A DNA stretch of 30,661 nt from an uncultured Lachnospiraceae bacterium (GCA_934351835.1 CAKRJP010000024.1:1-30661), one strand, 5' to 3'. Numbered from the stretch's first letter, positions 21,461 to 30,493 are shown. Notes: generated by a model not told the origin, from the letters alone. Numbers and translations: made by a program.

Positions 21461-23542
21461 GTGAGATTTGTAATTAAGAATGAGATCAGAGGGCGAATGC
21501 GAATCCACTTGATGCAGAATCGCATGAGTTATGAGGATGCTGATATCTTGCAGTATTATCTGGAGAGTATCAAGGGCGTGAAGATGGCGAAAGTTTATGA
21601 TCGCACATCGGACGCTGTGATCTGCTATGAATCAGACAGAGAAGAGATTATACGTCAGATCCGTACATTTAAATATGAAAAGGTGGAAGTCCCGACAGGA
21701 CTTTTAGAAAACTCCGGAAGAGAGCTGAATGCGGAATTTCAGGAGAAACTGATCAGTAAGATTGTTTATCATTATGCAAGAATGGCATTCCTTCCATACC
21801 CACTGGCAGCAGCGTATACCACTGCAATGTCAGTGAAGTATATCTGGAAGGGTATTAAGACTCTGGCACAGAGGAAGATTGAAGTGCCGGTACTGGATGC
21901 GACGGCGATTGGAGTGTCTATTTTAAGAAGTGATTTTGGAACTGCAGGTTCTATCATGTTCTTATTAGGTGTCGGAGAACTTCTGGAGGACTGGACCCAT
22001 AAGAAATCCGTCGGAGATCTGGCAAGGAGCATGTCTCTGAATGTCGGAAAAGTATGGCTTAAGACGGAAGATCAGGAGATCCTGGTAGAGATGAAAGATA
22101 TCAAACCGGGAGATGAAGTCGTTGTCCATGTCGGAAATGTCATTCCGTTTGACGGAGTGGTTTCTGACGGAGAGGCAATGATCAATCAGGCATCCCTGAC
22201 CGGCGAGTCTGTGGCAGTTCGCAAGTGTAAGGATAAATATGTTTATGCAGGAACTGTTGTAGAAGAAGGAGAACTTACAATCTGTGTGAAAGAGGTCGGA
22301 GGTTCCAGCCGTTATGAGAAGATTGCAGCACTGATTGAAGAATCTGAGAAGCTGAAATCAGGTGTGGAGAGTCGTGCGGAACATTTGGCAGACAAATTGG
22401 TCCCATATAGTTTAGGCGGAACAGCTCTTACATGGTTACTTACCAGAAATGTGACAAAAGCATTATCTATTTTAATGGTAGATTTTTCGTGTGCACTGAA
22501 ACTGGCAATGCCGATTTCTGTTCTTTCTGCTATCAGAGAGGCAGGAACACATAAGATCACGGTTAAAGGCGGCAAGTATCTGGAGGCGGTAGCCGAGGCA
22601 GATACGATTGTATTTGATAAGACCGGGACACTCACAAAGGCTGAGCCGACAGTGGCAGCAGTGATTCCGTTTACTGATGCAAGCGAGGACGATCTTCTTC
22701 GTATTGCAGCATGTATGGAAGAACATTTCCCGCATTCTATGGCGAAAGCCGTTGTGAAGAAGGCGAGCGAGAAGCAACTGTTTCATGAAGAGATGCATTC
22801 AAAAGTTGAATATATTGTTGCGCATGGTATTTCAACAACCATTGATGACAGAAAAGCTGTAATCGGAAGTTATCATTTTGTATTTGAGGATGAGAAGTGT
22901 ACAATTCCGGAGGGGATGGAAGATCAATTCGAAAATCTGCCGGAAGAGTGTTCGCATCTGTATCTTGCAATTGAAAATCAGCTGGCAGCAGTCATCTGTA
23001 TTGAGGATCCGCTTCGTCCGGAGGCAAAAGAGGTCGTAAGAAGACTGAAAGAAGCCGGACTTTCCAAAGTCGTTATGATGACAGGAGACAGTGACCGTAC
23101 AGCAAAGGCAATTGCCAAACGTGTAGGCGTGGATGAATATTATTCAGAAGTACTTCCACAGGATAAGGCTGATTTTGTAAACCGTGAGAAGAAGCTTGGA
23201 AGAAAAGTTATTATGATTGGTGACGGTATTAACGATTCACCGGCATTATCTGCAGCAGATGTAGGTATCGCGATCAGCGAAGGTGCCGAGTTGGCAAGAG
23301 AGATTGCTGATATCACGATCGGAGCAGAGAATCTCCAGGAGATTCTGACTCTGAAAGAGCTTAGTAATGCCCTTATGAAGAGAATCCACGGTAACTACAG
23401 AACGATCGTTGGATTCAATGCAGGACTGATCGCACTTGGAGTATGCGGAATCATACAACCAACGACATCAGCATTGTTGCATAATACGTCAACATTGTTG
23501 ATCGGTCTCAAGAGCATGAAGAACCTGCTTGATGAAAATTAA
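21461..23542 (+). CDS. P1B-type metal ATPase with non-canonical FSC motif
   Basis: A 693-residue P-type ATPase of the heavy-metal branch. Residues 1-75 resemble an HMA fold (GRMRIH) but have no CxxC. Hydrophobic segments lie at about 105-135, 145-178, 312-358 and 645-685. The actuator TGES is at 247-250, the phosphorylation site DKTGT at 386-390, TGDS at 541-544 and GDGIND at 587-592, so the pump should be catalytically active. In the ion-binding helix the usual CPC is replaced by FSC (342-344, in DFSCALKLAMP), and the HP motif reads HS (425-426). The ion therefore cannot be assigned from known P1B classes. The GTG start at 21461 is supported by GAGGTGG (21446-21452). Confidence 0.9.
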   Translation: MRFVIKNEIRGRMRIHLMQNRMSYEDADILQYYLESIKGVKMAKVYDRTSDAVICYESDREEIIRQIRTFKYEKVEVPTGLLENSGRELNAEFQEKLISKIVYHYARMAFLPYPLAAAYTTAMSVKYIWKGIKTLAQRKIEVPVLDATAIGVSILRSDFGTAGSIMFLLGVGELLEDWTHKKSVGDLARSMSLNVGKVWLKTEDQEILVEMKDIKPGDEVVVHVGNVIPFDGVVSDGEAMINQASLTGESVAVRKCKDKYVYAGTVVEEGELTICVKEVGGSSRYEKIAALIEESEKLKSGVESRAEHLADKLVPYSLGGTALTWLLTRNVTKALSILMVDFSCALKLAMPISVLSAIREAGTHKITVKGGKYLEAVAEADTIVFDKTGTLTKAEPTVAAVIPFTDASEDDLLRIAACMEEHFPHSMAKAVVKKASEKQLFHEEMHSKVEYIVAHGISTTIDDRKAVIGSYHFVFEDEKCTIPEGMEDQFENLPEECSHLYLAIENQLAAVICIEDPLRPEAKEVVRRLKEAGLSKVVMMTGDSDRTAKAIAKRVGVDEYYSEVLPQDKADFVNREKKLGRKVIMIGDGINDSPALSAADVGIAISEGAELAREIADITIGAENLQEILTLKELSNALMKRIHGNYRTIVGFNAGLIALGVCGIIQPTTSALLHNTSTLLIGLKSMKNLLDEN

Positions 23543-23624
23543 TGATTTAAAAATTTAATAAATAACCAGATTTTCTCAGAAAGATGTGTTATTGTGTTCT
23601 ATATACGGAAGGAGAACACAAAGT

Positions 23625-24935
23625 ATGTACACAGGATATGAGATTATCTGGTTGTTTTTTTGTTGCAGCTTTTTAGGATGGATACTTGAGACGATAACAG
23701 CAGCGGTGGAACACCGGAGATTCGTGAACAGAGGTTTGATTAATGGACCTTTGTGTGTGATCTATGGCGTGTCCGCAGTGATAATCGCGCAGTTTTGCTG
23801 GGAACTTCACGGAGTCTGGCTGTTTGTGGCAGGCGTGATCTGGTCCACATTGATCGAGTGGATCGCAGGACATCTGATTGAGAAATTTTACCATGAGAGA
23901 TGGTGGGACTATTCACAGATCAAATGGAATCTGGATGGATATATTTGTTTGCCGGTTTCTTTGTTCTGGGGACTCTTATGTTTCCTGATGATTATCTGGG
24001 GATTGCCGTTTTTACTGGATGTGATAAAGTTACTGCCATTTTTTGTTGTAAAGATTGTGACCTGGATAATGTTAGGACTGCTGATACTTGATACAGTCGC
24101 TACTTTAATCCTTATGACCGGACGAAGCCGCAGGATTGAACAGTGGGAGGCTGTGGACTCCTGGCTGACAGGAATCAGTTCTGATCTTGGGAGACGGATC
24201 TATGGATATGTGGATCACCGTATTAAACGTGCATACCCGGAAGCAGCGCACCGGAAGACGGAACTGACGGAGGAAGAGGTTAAGAAGCAGGCAACTGTAT
24301 TTGCATATGGATGCAGCTTTTATAAGATTGTCTGGATTTTTGTAATAGGTTCATTCTTAGGGGATATTGTGGAAACATTATTTTGTCGTGCGACGGCCGG
24401 AGTTTGGATGAGCCGAAGCAGTCTGGTTTGGGGTCCGTTTAGTATTGTCTGGGGAATGGCGATGGCAGCGGGAACTCTGCTTTTGTACCGTTACAGAGAT
24501 AAAACGGATATATTTCTTCTGACAGCGGGAACCTTTTTGGGCGGTGCTTATGAGTATATGTGCAGTGTGGTGACGGAACTTGTATTTGGAAAAGTATTCT
24601 GGGATTACAGCAAAATTCCATTTAACTTAGGTGGCCGTATCAACTTGCTGTACTGTTTCTTCTGGGGAATTGCGGCACTGGTGTGGATCAAGATTTTATA
24701 TCCGAATATGTCAGGATGGATCGAGAAAATTCCGATGAAAGTGGGGAAAATCTTATCCTGGTGTCTGATTGTATTTATGTGTCTGAATATGAGTGTATCC
24801 GCACTGGCGCTGATCCGAAGTGATCAGAGAGTTCATCAGGTGAAGGCAACCAACGAGTGGCAGAAAGTAATGGATGAGCATTACAATGATCAGAAATTGA
24901 AAGAAATTTATCCGAATGCACTTGGGGTAAAATAA
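23625..24935 (+). CDS. Duplicated PF06541 (ABC_trans_CmpB-like) membrane protein
   Basis: A 436-residue polytopic protein of the PF06541 family, annotated as putative ABC transporter permease but without experimental role that I know of. The family unit occurs twice. The first half has FLGWILETI, RFVNRGLINGPLCVIYG, a WWDYSQIKWNLDGYICL stretch and a WGLL segment. The second half has FLGDIVETLF, SSLVWGPFSIVWG, FWDYSKIPFNLGGRINLLY and a WGIA segment. A TTG at 23586 extends the frame, but AAGGAG (23609-23614) points to the ATG at 23625. It lies 80 bp after the ATPase and 18 bp before the ABC-F gene, perhaps in one operon. Confidence 0.85.
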   Translation: MYTGYEIIWLFFCCSFLGWILETITAAVEHRRFVNRGLINGPLCVIYGVSAVIIAQFCWELHGVWLFVAGVIWSTLIEWIAGHLIEKFYHERWWDYSQIKWNLDGYICLPVSLFWGLLCFLMIIWGLPFLLDVIKLLPFFVVKIVTWIMLGLLILDTVATLILMTGRSRRIEQWEAVDSWLTGISSDLGRRIYGYVDHRIKRAYPEAAHRKTELTEEEVKKQATVFAYGCSFYKIVWIFVIGSFLGDIVETLFCRATAGVWMSRSSLVWGPFSIVWGMAMAAGTLLLYRYRDKTDIFLLTAGTFLGGAYEYMCSVVTELVFGKVFWDYSKIPFNLGGRINLLYCFFWGIAALVWIKILYPNMSGWIEKIPMKVGKILSWCLIVFMCLNMSVSALALIRSDQRVHQVKATNEWQKVMDEHYNDQKLKEIYPNALGVK

Positions 24936-24953
24936 AGAAAAGGATCCAAAAAG

Positions 24954-26912
24954 ATGTTATATCAGATAAAAAACGGAACCGTTTCCGTTGGGGCAAAGAC
25001 GATACTGTCCCATGTTAATTTTGAAATCAAAGGAAATGAAAAGATTGCCGTTGTAGGGAAAAACGGTGTAGGGAAGACGACACTCCTTAAGCTGATCGCA
25101 GGAGAATTGTCTTTGGATCAGGATGATAAGCGGCAGGAGCCGGGCATATGGAAATCCAGGGTGCTTACTGTGGGAATGCTCAGACAGAGCGCGGAGCAGG
25201 ATTTTGACAAAACAGTAGAAGAACTTCTGTTGGAAAGCTGTCCGACGGATGACTTGTATTCGAAAGAACGCTATTTATACGAGATGGAGTATGACAGATT
25301 GTTTACGGGATTCGGATTTCAGAAGGAAGAGAAACATAAGAAATTCGAGGAGTTTTCCGGGGGTGAGCAGACAAAGATTGCATTGCTCAGGTTGTTCTTG
25401 ATGAAACCGGATATTTTGCTCCTTGATGAGCCGACCAATCATCTGGATATCCAGACAACAGAATGGCTGGAAGAATATATCAGAGAATATGAACACGCTA
25501 TCGTCTTCGTGTCCCATGACAGGTTTTTTCTGGATCAGGTAACGGATGTGGTGTATGAACTGGAAGACCGGTCACTGAGACGTTACCCGGGAAATTACAC
25601 GCAGTACAGAGAACAGAAACAAAAAGATATTGCAGCAGCGAAAAAGGCGTATGAACGTCAGCAGAAGGAACTTGACCGACTAAATGGTCTGATCGAGCGT
25701 TTTAAACACAAGCCTAAAAAAGCAGCATTTGCCAGATCGAGGAAGAAGATCATCGAGCGGATGGAACTGCTGCCGGATCCGGCAGAGGATGATGTGCATA
25801 TATTTACAGGAGACATTGAACCGTTGCATCCGGGGAGCAAATGGGTATATGAGGCGGAACATTTGAAGATAGGATATGATAAAGTTCTGCTGGAATTATC
25901 TCTCAGGGTGAGAAGGGGACAGAAAATAGGAATCATAGGGGATAATGGAGCCGGAAAATCCACCTTCTTAAAGACAATGGCAGGACTTATTGCACCAATA
26001 GGAGGAAAAGGTGCCCTTGGAAATAATATATTGATGGGATATTTTGACCAGCAGACGGCAACAATTCAGTCGGAAAAGACGGTGTATGAACATTTTCATG
26101 ATCTGTTCCCCGGATTAAATGAAAAAGATGCAAGGCATGTGCTGGCGTCGCATCTGTTTCGGGGAAAAGAAGCACAGACAAAAGTAAGTAATCTCTCCGG
26201 TGGCGAGAAATCACGACTGATGCTGGCGGAACTTCTGTATAGCCGGCCGAATCTGCTTTTATTGGATGAGCCGACCAACCACATGGATATCCGGGCAAAA
26301 GAAACGTTGGAGTCAGCATTTCGTGCGTATAAGGGAACGATGCTGTTTGTGTCCCATGACCGCTATTTTATCAAGCAGGTGGCAGATGCAATTCTGGTAT
26401 TCCAGGGACAAAAAGTAATGTATTATCCATTTGGCTATGAACATTATCTGAAACGGAGCAGACAGAATGGCTCAGAAAATCTGGCGGCACTGGTACAGGC
26501 AGAAGATCAGGCGCTGATTGCGGGAATGCGGGCAGTCCCTGAAAAGGAACGCCACAGATTGCGGGAAATCGGCACGGATGAAGCCTATCTGGACTGGCGT
26601 TTTGGTTTGGCGCGTAAACCGATGGATGAGGCAGAGAAGAAATTTGCATATCTGTGGGGAAAATGGGAACAGTTAAGCCGGGAGAAAGAAGAACTGGAAC
26701 TTAGATTGTGGACGGAAACACGGCTGGTGCTGACGGAACAATCAGGGTTTCGATCAGAAGAGACTGTGGCTTTGCAGGAAAGAGCAGAGAAAATAAAAGA
26801 GGGACCAGCGCGGATGGAACAGTCACTGAGGGAGGCGTGGGACGAATGGACCGAAGCCTGTCTTGCGTGGTGGGATGTGTACCTGGAGGAATTTGAAGAA
26901 GATAATATGTAG
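24954..26912 (+). CDS. ABC-F family ATPase with long C-terminal extension
   Basis: A 652-residue cytoplasmic ABC-F protein with two ABC domains and no membrane segments; the family acts on ribosomes (translation factors and antibiotic target protection). Domain 1 has GKNGVGKTT (36-44), FSGGEQ and LLLDEPTNHLDI. A charged linker helix pair with KKAYERQQKELDRL follows. Domain 2 has GDNGAGKST, LSGGEKSR and LLLDEPTNHMDI. After about residue 500 comes an unusual tail of some 150 residues, rich in Glu, Arg, Leu and Trp and probably coiled-coil. Whether it confers resistance or is a housekeeping factor cannot be decided from sequence. AAAGGA upstream supports the start. Confidence 0.88.
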   Translation: MLYQIKNGTVSVGAKTILSHVNFEIKGNEKIAVVGKNGVGKTTLLKLIAGELSLDQDDKRQEPGIWKSRVLTVGMLRQSAEQDFDKTVEELLLESCPTDDLYSKERYLYEMEYDRLFTGFGFQKEEKHKKFEEFSGGEQTKIALLRLFLMKPDILLLDEPTNHLDIQTTEWLEEYIREYEHAIVFVSHDRFFLDQVTDVVYELEDRSLRRYPGNYTQYREQKQKDIAAAKKAYERQQKELDRLNGLIERFKHKPKKAAFARSRKKIIERMELLPDPAEDDVHIFTGDIEPLHPGSKWVYEAEHLKIGYDKVLLELSLRVRRGQKIGIIGDNGAGKSTFLKTMAGLIAPIGGKGALGNNILMGYFDQQTATIQSEKTVYEHFHDLFPGLNEKDARHVLASHLFRGKEAQTKVSNLSGGEKSRLMLAELLYSRPNLLLLDEPTNHMDIRAKETLESAFRAYKGTMLFVSHDRYFIKQVADAILVFQGQKVMYYPFGYEHYLKRSRQNGSENLAALVQAEDQALIAGMRAVPEKERHRLREIGTDEAYLDWRFGLARKPMDEAEKKFAYLWGKWEQLSREKEELELRLWTETRLVLTEQSGFRSEETVALQERAEKIKEGPARMEQSLREAWDEWTEACLAWWDVYLEEFEEDNM

Positions 26913-26940
26913 ATTAAATAATAAAAATCACATTTTACTA

Positions 26941-26970
26941 TTGATTTTTACTTATAAATCTGCTTATTAT
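26941..26970 (+). promoter_or_regulatory. Possible promoter of purC
   Basis: TTGATT (26941-26946) and TATTAT (26965-26970) are spaced by 18 bp in an AT-rich gap. No purine riboswitch is recognisable between this and purC. Confidence 0.35.
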
Positions 26971-27014
26971 TATAAGGAGCAATTAATTATTATTTCGTAG
27001 AGAGGATACGTGAC

Positions 27015-27890
27015 ATGAGTATGAAAGAAATGAAACCTATCAAAGAGGGTAAAGTACGTGAGATTTATGATAATGGCGATAGTTTGATCATGGTTGCGAC
27101 AGACCGCATCAGCTGTTTTGATGTCATTTTAAAGAATCAGGTAACCAAGAAAGGTACGGTTTTGACTCAGATGTCAAAATTCTGGTTTGATCTGACAGAA
27201 GATATTCTTCCGAACCATATGATTTCTGTTGATGTAAAAGATATGCCGGAATATTTCCAGCAGCCACAGTTTGATGGCAACAGCATGATGTGTAAGAAAC
27301 TGAACATGCTCCCGATCGAGTGCATTGTTCGTGGATATATCACAGGAAGCGGCTGGGCAAGCTATCAGAAAGACGGAACTGTATGTGGAATCAAACTTCC
27401 GGAAGGATTGAAAGAATCAGATAAGCTTCCGGAGCCTATCTACACACCATCCACAAAAGCTGAGATCGGTGATCACGATGAGAATATCTCTTTTGAGCAG
27501 AGCATTGATCATCTTGAAAAATATTTCCCTGGAAAAGGAAAAGAGTATGCAGAAAAACTTCGTGACTGTACAATTGCTCTTTATAAAAAATGTGCAGATT
27601 ATGCATTAAGCCGTGGAATCATTATTGCAGATACAAAATTTGAGTTTGGTCTGGATGAAGAAGGAAATCTTCTGATCGGTGATGAGATGCTCACACCGGA
27701 CAGTTCTCGTTTCTGGCCTGCCGAAGGATATGAGCCGGGACATTCTCAGCCATCCTTTGATAAACAGTTTGCCCGTGACTGGCTGAAAGCAAATCCGGAC
27801 AATGACTGGACACTGCCGGAGGATATTGTGGAAAAGACAATCAATAAATATCTTCAGGCATATGAACTGCTGACAGGAAAGACTTTATAG
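27015..27890 (+). CDS. purC: SAICAR synthetase
   Basis: Phosphoribosylaminoimidazole-succinocarboxamide synthase joins CAIR and aspartate with ATP in purine synthesis. The 291-residue length is that of the longer bacterial form (E. coli has 237). Signatures are GKVREIYDNG near residue 12, CIVRGYITGSGW near 108, the aspartate/nucleotide region HDENISFEQ, and IIADTKFEFG with GDEMLTPDSSRFW. GAGAGGAT lies just before the ATG. It stands alone, outside a pur operon, and is followed by a clear terminator. Confidence 0.97.
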   Translation: MSMKEMKPIKEGKVREIYDNGDSLIMVATDRISCFDVILKNQVTKKGTVLTQMSKFWFDLTEDILPNHMISVDVKDMPEYFQQPQFDGNSMMCKKLNMLPIECIVRGYITGSGWASYQKDGTVCGIKLPEGLKESDKLPEPIYTPSTKAEIGDHDENISFEQSIDHLEKYFPGKGKEYAEKLRDCTIALYKKCADYALSRGIIIADTKFEFGLDEEGNLLIGDEMLTPDSSRFWPAEGYEPGHSQPSFDKQFARDWLKANPDNDWTLPEDIVEKTINKYLQAYELLTGKTL

Positions 27891-27916
27891 GACTTTCTAT
27901 CATACATATTCTTAAG

Positions 27917-27953
27917 AAGTACCTTTCGATGTGGAAGGTACTTTTTTATTTTT
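27917..27953 (+). terminator. Intrinsic terminator of purC
   Basis: AAGTACCTT (27917-27925) pairs perfectly with AAGGTACTT (27935-27943), followed by a long T-rich run. Confidence 0.92.
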
Positions 27954-27957
27954 ATAG

Positions 27958-27986
27958 TTGACTTTAGTGTAGTAAATTGGTAATAT
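27958..27986 (+). promoter_or_regulatory. Promoter of the amino acid ABC importer
   Basis: TTGACT (27958-27963) and TAATAT (27981-27986) are spaced by 17 bp, directly after the purC terminator. Confidence 0.65.
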
Positions 27987-28030
27987 AAGAAAGTATTATG
28001 AATAAAGGACATGTGAAAAGGAGATTAGTT

Positions 28031-28858
28031 ATGAAAAGATTAGTTGCATTAATGCTGACTGGTGTCATGGTGTTTTCTATGACAGCCTGTGGCTCTAAGA
28101 GTTCAAGTTCTGATTCCAGCACGACAGCAGAGAGTACAGCTTCTGATAAAAGTGATCTGGATTATGTAAAGGACAAGGGAACTCTGGTTGTAGGTATCAC
28201 GGAGTTTGAACCTATGGATTACAAAGATGATGACGGTAACTGGATTGGATTTGATGCAGATATGGCAACAGCATTTGCAGAGAGCCTTGGTGTTGATGTT
28301 GAATTTGTAGAGATTGACTGGGACAACAAGATCATGGAATTAGATGGTAAGACGATTGACTGTGTATGGAATGGTATGACACTTACACCAGAGGTTACAA
28401 GTTCTATGGAATGTACCAATGCATACTGCAACAACGCACAGGTTGTTATTGTACCGAAAGATAAAGCTGACAAATATCAGTCAGAAGACAGCATCAAAGA
28501 TCTCGCATTTGCTGCAGAGGCAGGAAGCGCCGGAGAGGCTGCTCTTCAGGATCTTGACATTGAGCCTACACCTGTAAAATCTCAGGCAGATGCACTGATG
28601 GAAGTTGCTTCCGGTACTTCTGATGCTGCTGTTATTGATTCGCTGATGGCTGCGGCTATGGTAGGAGAGGGAACAGGATATGCAGATCTGACTTATACGA
28701 TCAGCCTGAACAGTGAAGAGTACGGCGTTGGTTTCCGTAAAGGATCTGACCTGGCAGAGGCACTGAACCAGTTCTTTGCAGACAGCTATGCAGATGGTTC
28801 TATTCAGAAAGTAGCTGAGAAATATGGTGTACAGGCTGCACTTACTGAGCAGAAATAA
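28031..28858 (+). CDS. Amino acid ABC transporter substrate-binding lipoprotein
   Basis: The extracellular receptor of a polar amino acid importer (SBP family 3). With the ATG at 28031 it has 275 residues and starts MKRLVALMLTGVMVF, a lipoprotein signal ending MTAC, with C20 as the lipidated residue. A Ser/Thr/Asp linker follows. The mature part begins KGTLVVGITEFEPMDYKDDDG and continues GFDADMATAFAESLGV, typical of the family. Upstream ATG at 27998 lacks a ribosome binding site, whereas AAAAGGAG precedes 28031, so I prefer the shorter form. The exact amino acid is not readable. A hairpin after the stop may let this gene be expressed above the other two. Confidence 0.95.
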   Translation: MKRLVALMLTGVMVFSMTACGSKSSSSDSSTTAESTASDKSDLDYVKDKGTLVVGITEFEPMDYKDDDGNWIGFDADMATAFAESLGVDVEFVEIDWDNKIMELDGKTIDCVWNGMTLTPEVTSSMECTNAYCNNAQVVIVPKDKADKYQSEDSIKDLAFAAEAGSAGEAALQDLDIEPTPVKSQADALMEVASGTSDAAVIDSLMAAAMVGEGTGYADLTYTISLNSEEYGVGFRKGSDLAEALNQFFADSYADGSIQKVAEKYGVQAALTEQK

Positions 28859-28881
28859 GACTTGAAAAAATAGTATAATAG

Positions 28882-28916
28882 AAAATAGAGAGTGGTGGAC
28901 TCCGCTCTCTATTTTG
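28882..28916 (+). terminator. Hairpin between binding protein and permease genes
   Basis: AAAATAGAGAG (28882-28892) pairs perfectly with CTCTCTATTTT (28905-28915), with inner GG/CC pairs possible. TTTTG follows. It probably acts as a partial terminator or mRNA stabiliser for the binding-protein transcript. Confidence 0.72.
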
Positions 28917-28973
28917 CGCTCAGTGCAGGAGTGTGCTGGGGCACATTTTTATTATAGAAAGCAGGTAACATAT

Positions 28974-29660
28974 ATGGAATTAATCATGGAACAATTTCCA
29001 ACCGTTATCCAATCGTTGAATATTGGGTTTATACAGACTTTAAAATTATTTTTGGTGACTTTGATCGGAGCATTTCCACTGGGACTTATTATCTCTTTTG
29101 GAACCATGTCTAAGTTTCGACCGTTAAGTTATCTGATGAAGATCATTGTATGGATCATCAGGGGAACACCACTTATGATCCAGCTTTTGATTATTTATTA
29201 TTTTCCGGGTCTTGTATTACATAATCCAATTTGGGGAAGCGGAGAATCCGGCAGATTTCTTGCGGCGTCTGTTGCATTTATTTTCAACTATTCCTGTTAT
29301 TTCTCCGAAATATACAGAGGTGGAATCCAGGGAGTACCGGTCGGCCAGGAAGAGGCCGGTCTTGTGCTTGGTATGACAAAACGACAGATTTTCTTTAAGA
29401 TCACACTGTTACAGATGATCAAGAGAATTGTTCCGCCGATGTCCAATGAGATTATTACACTGGTAAAAGATACCTCTCTTTCACGTATTATTGCACTTCA
29501 GGAGATTATCTGGGCAGGTCAGTCATTTATGAAAGGTTCGCAGGGAATTTCAGGAGCGATCTGGCCATTATTCTTTACCGCAGTATATTACCTGATCTTC
29601 AATGGTATCCTGACGGTTCTTTTGGGACGCCTTGAGAAAAAACTTGATTATTTTAGATAG
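28974..29660 (+). CDS. Amino acid ABC transporter permease
   Basis: The membrane component of the importer (HisMQ/GlnP-like). The preferred start is the ATG at 28974 (228 residues, MELIMEQFPTVIQSL), because a TTG at 28914 would place translation inside the preceding hairpin. The ribosome binding site (AGCAGGT) is modest. About five transmembrane helices are seen, with GTPLMIQLLIIYYF and the EAA loop (EEAGLVLGMTKRQIFFKI) that docks onto the ATPase. It is followed after 12 bp by the ATPase gene. Confidence 0.94.
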   Translation: MELIMEQFPTVIQSLNIGFIQTLKLFLVTLIGAFPLGLIISFGTMSKFRPLSYLMKIIVWIIRGTPLMIQLLIIYYFPGLVLHNPIWGSGESGRFLAASVAFIFNYSCYFSEIYRGGIQGVPVGQEEAGLVLGMTKRQIFFKITLLQMIKRIVPPMSNEIITLVKDTSLSRIIALQEIIWAGQSFMKGSQGISGAIWPLFFTAVYYLIFNGILTVLLGRLEKKLDYFR

Positions 29661-29672
29661 GAGGGATGAAGG

Positions 29673-30458
29673 ATGTCTATTTTAGAAGTTGAACACATAT
29701 GCAAATCATTTGACCGTACGGAGGTGCTGAAAGACATCAGTTTCTCTCTGGAAAAAGGACAGGTTCTTTCCATTATCGGTTCTTCGGGAAGTGGTAAGAC
29801 GACCTTGTTGCGGTGCTTAAATTTCCTGGAAAGACCGGACAAAGGAATCATCCGCGTCAACGGCGAGACCTTGTTGGATGCCAGCAATCCGGCAACAACG
29901 CAAGAAACAGAGATTCGAAAGAAACGGTTACATTTCGGGCTGGTATTCCAGTCATTTAATCTGTTCCCACAGTACACTGCACTGGGAAATGTTATGTTAG
30001 CAAAAGAATTGTTGGCCAAAGAGCAGCCGGATTATAAGATAAGGAAAAAAGAAATCCACGATGAGATTGAAGCTCAGGCAGAGCATTTACTTCGTGAGAT
30101 GGGGCTTGCAGACCGTATGAATAATTATCCGCATCAGTTGTCCGGAGGACAGTGCCAGCGAGTAGCTATTGCAAGAGCACTTGCTCTGCAGCCGGATATC
30201 TTATGTTTCGATGAGCCGACATCGGCTCTTGATCCGGAGCTTACCGGAGAAGTGCTGAAGGTTATGAAAGAACTGGCAGATCAGAACACGACTATGATCA
30301 TCGTCACACATGAGATGGCATTTGCCAGAGATGTGGCAAGCCAGGTAATCTTCATGGATGATGGATACATTCTGGAACAGGGTGACCCGGTGCAGGTATT
30401 CGAACATCCGAAAGAAGAGCGTACAAAACAGTTCCTGTCGAGATTTACGCAGGGGTAA
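29673..30458 (+). CDS. Amino acid ABC transporter ATP-binding protein
   Basis: The energising subunit of the importer (GlnQ/HisP-like). Walker A GSSGSGKTT (36-44), Q-loop VFQSFNLFP, signature LSGGQCQRV (156-164), Walker B ILCFDEPTSALD and the H-loop THEMAFAR are all intact. At 261 residues it is about 20 longer than usual because of a charged insert (about 113-135, KEQPDYKIRKKEIHDEIEAQ) between the Q-loop and the signature; some Clostridial relatives have the same. GGAGGG precedes the ATG. Confidence 0.95.
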   Translation: MSILEVEHICKSFDRTEVLKDISFSLEKGQVLSIIGSSGSGKTTLLRCLNFLERPDKGIIRVNGETLLDASNPATTQETEIRKKRLHFGLVFQSFNLFPQYTALGNVMLAKELLAKEQPDYKIRKKEIHDEIEAQAEHLLREMGLADRMNNYPHQLSGGQCQRVAIARALALQPDILCFDEPTSALDPELTGEVLKVMKELADQNTTMIIVTHEMAFARDVASQVIFMDDGYILEQGDPVQVFEHPKEERTKQFLSRFTQG

Positions 30459-30493
30459 GTGTATAAAAGAATAAATATAGACAAGCTGTCTGG

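Noticed and set aside
21128..21508. A 126-codon minus-strand frame opposite the DUF6110 gene
   Set aside because: Phe/Leu/Cys-rich product arises from the complement of the acidic tail codons; the plus-strand gene has a strong ribosome binding site.
27998..28030. Upstream ATG giving an 11-residue extension of the binding protein
   Set aside because: It lacks a ribosome binding site and would put a charged stretch before the lipoprotein signal; AAAAGGAG precedes 28031.
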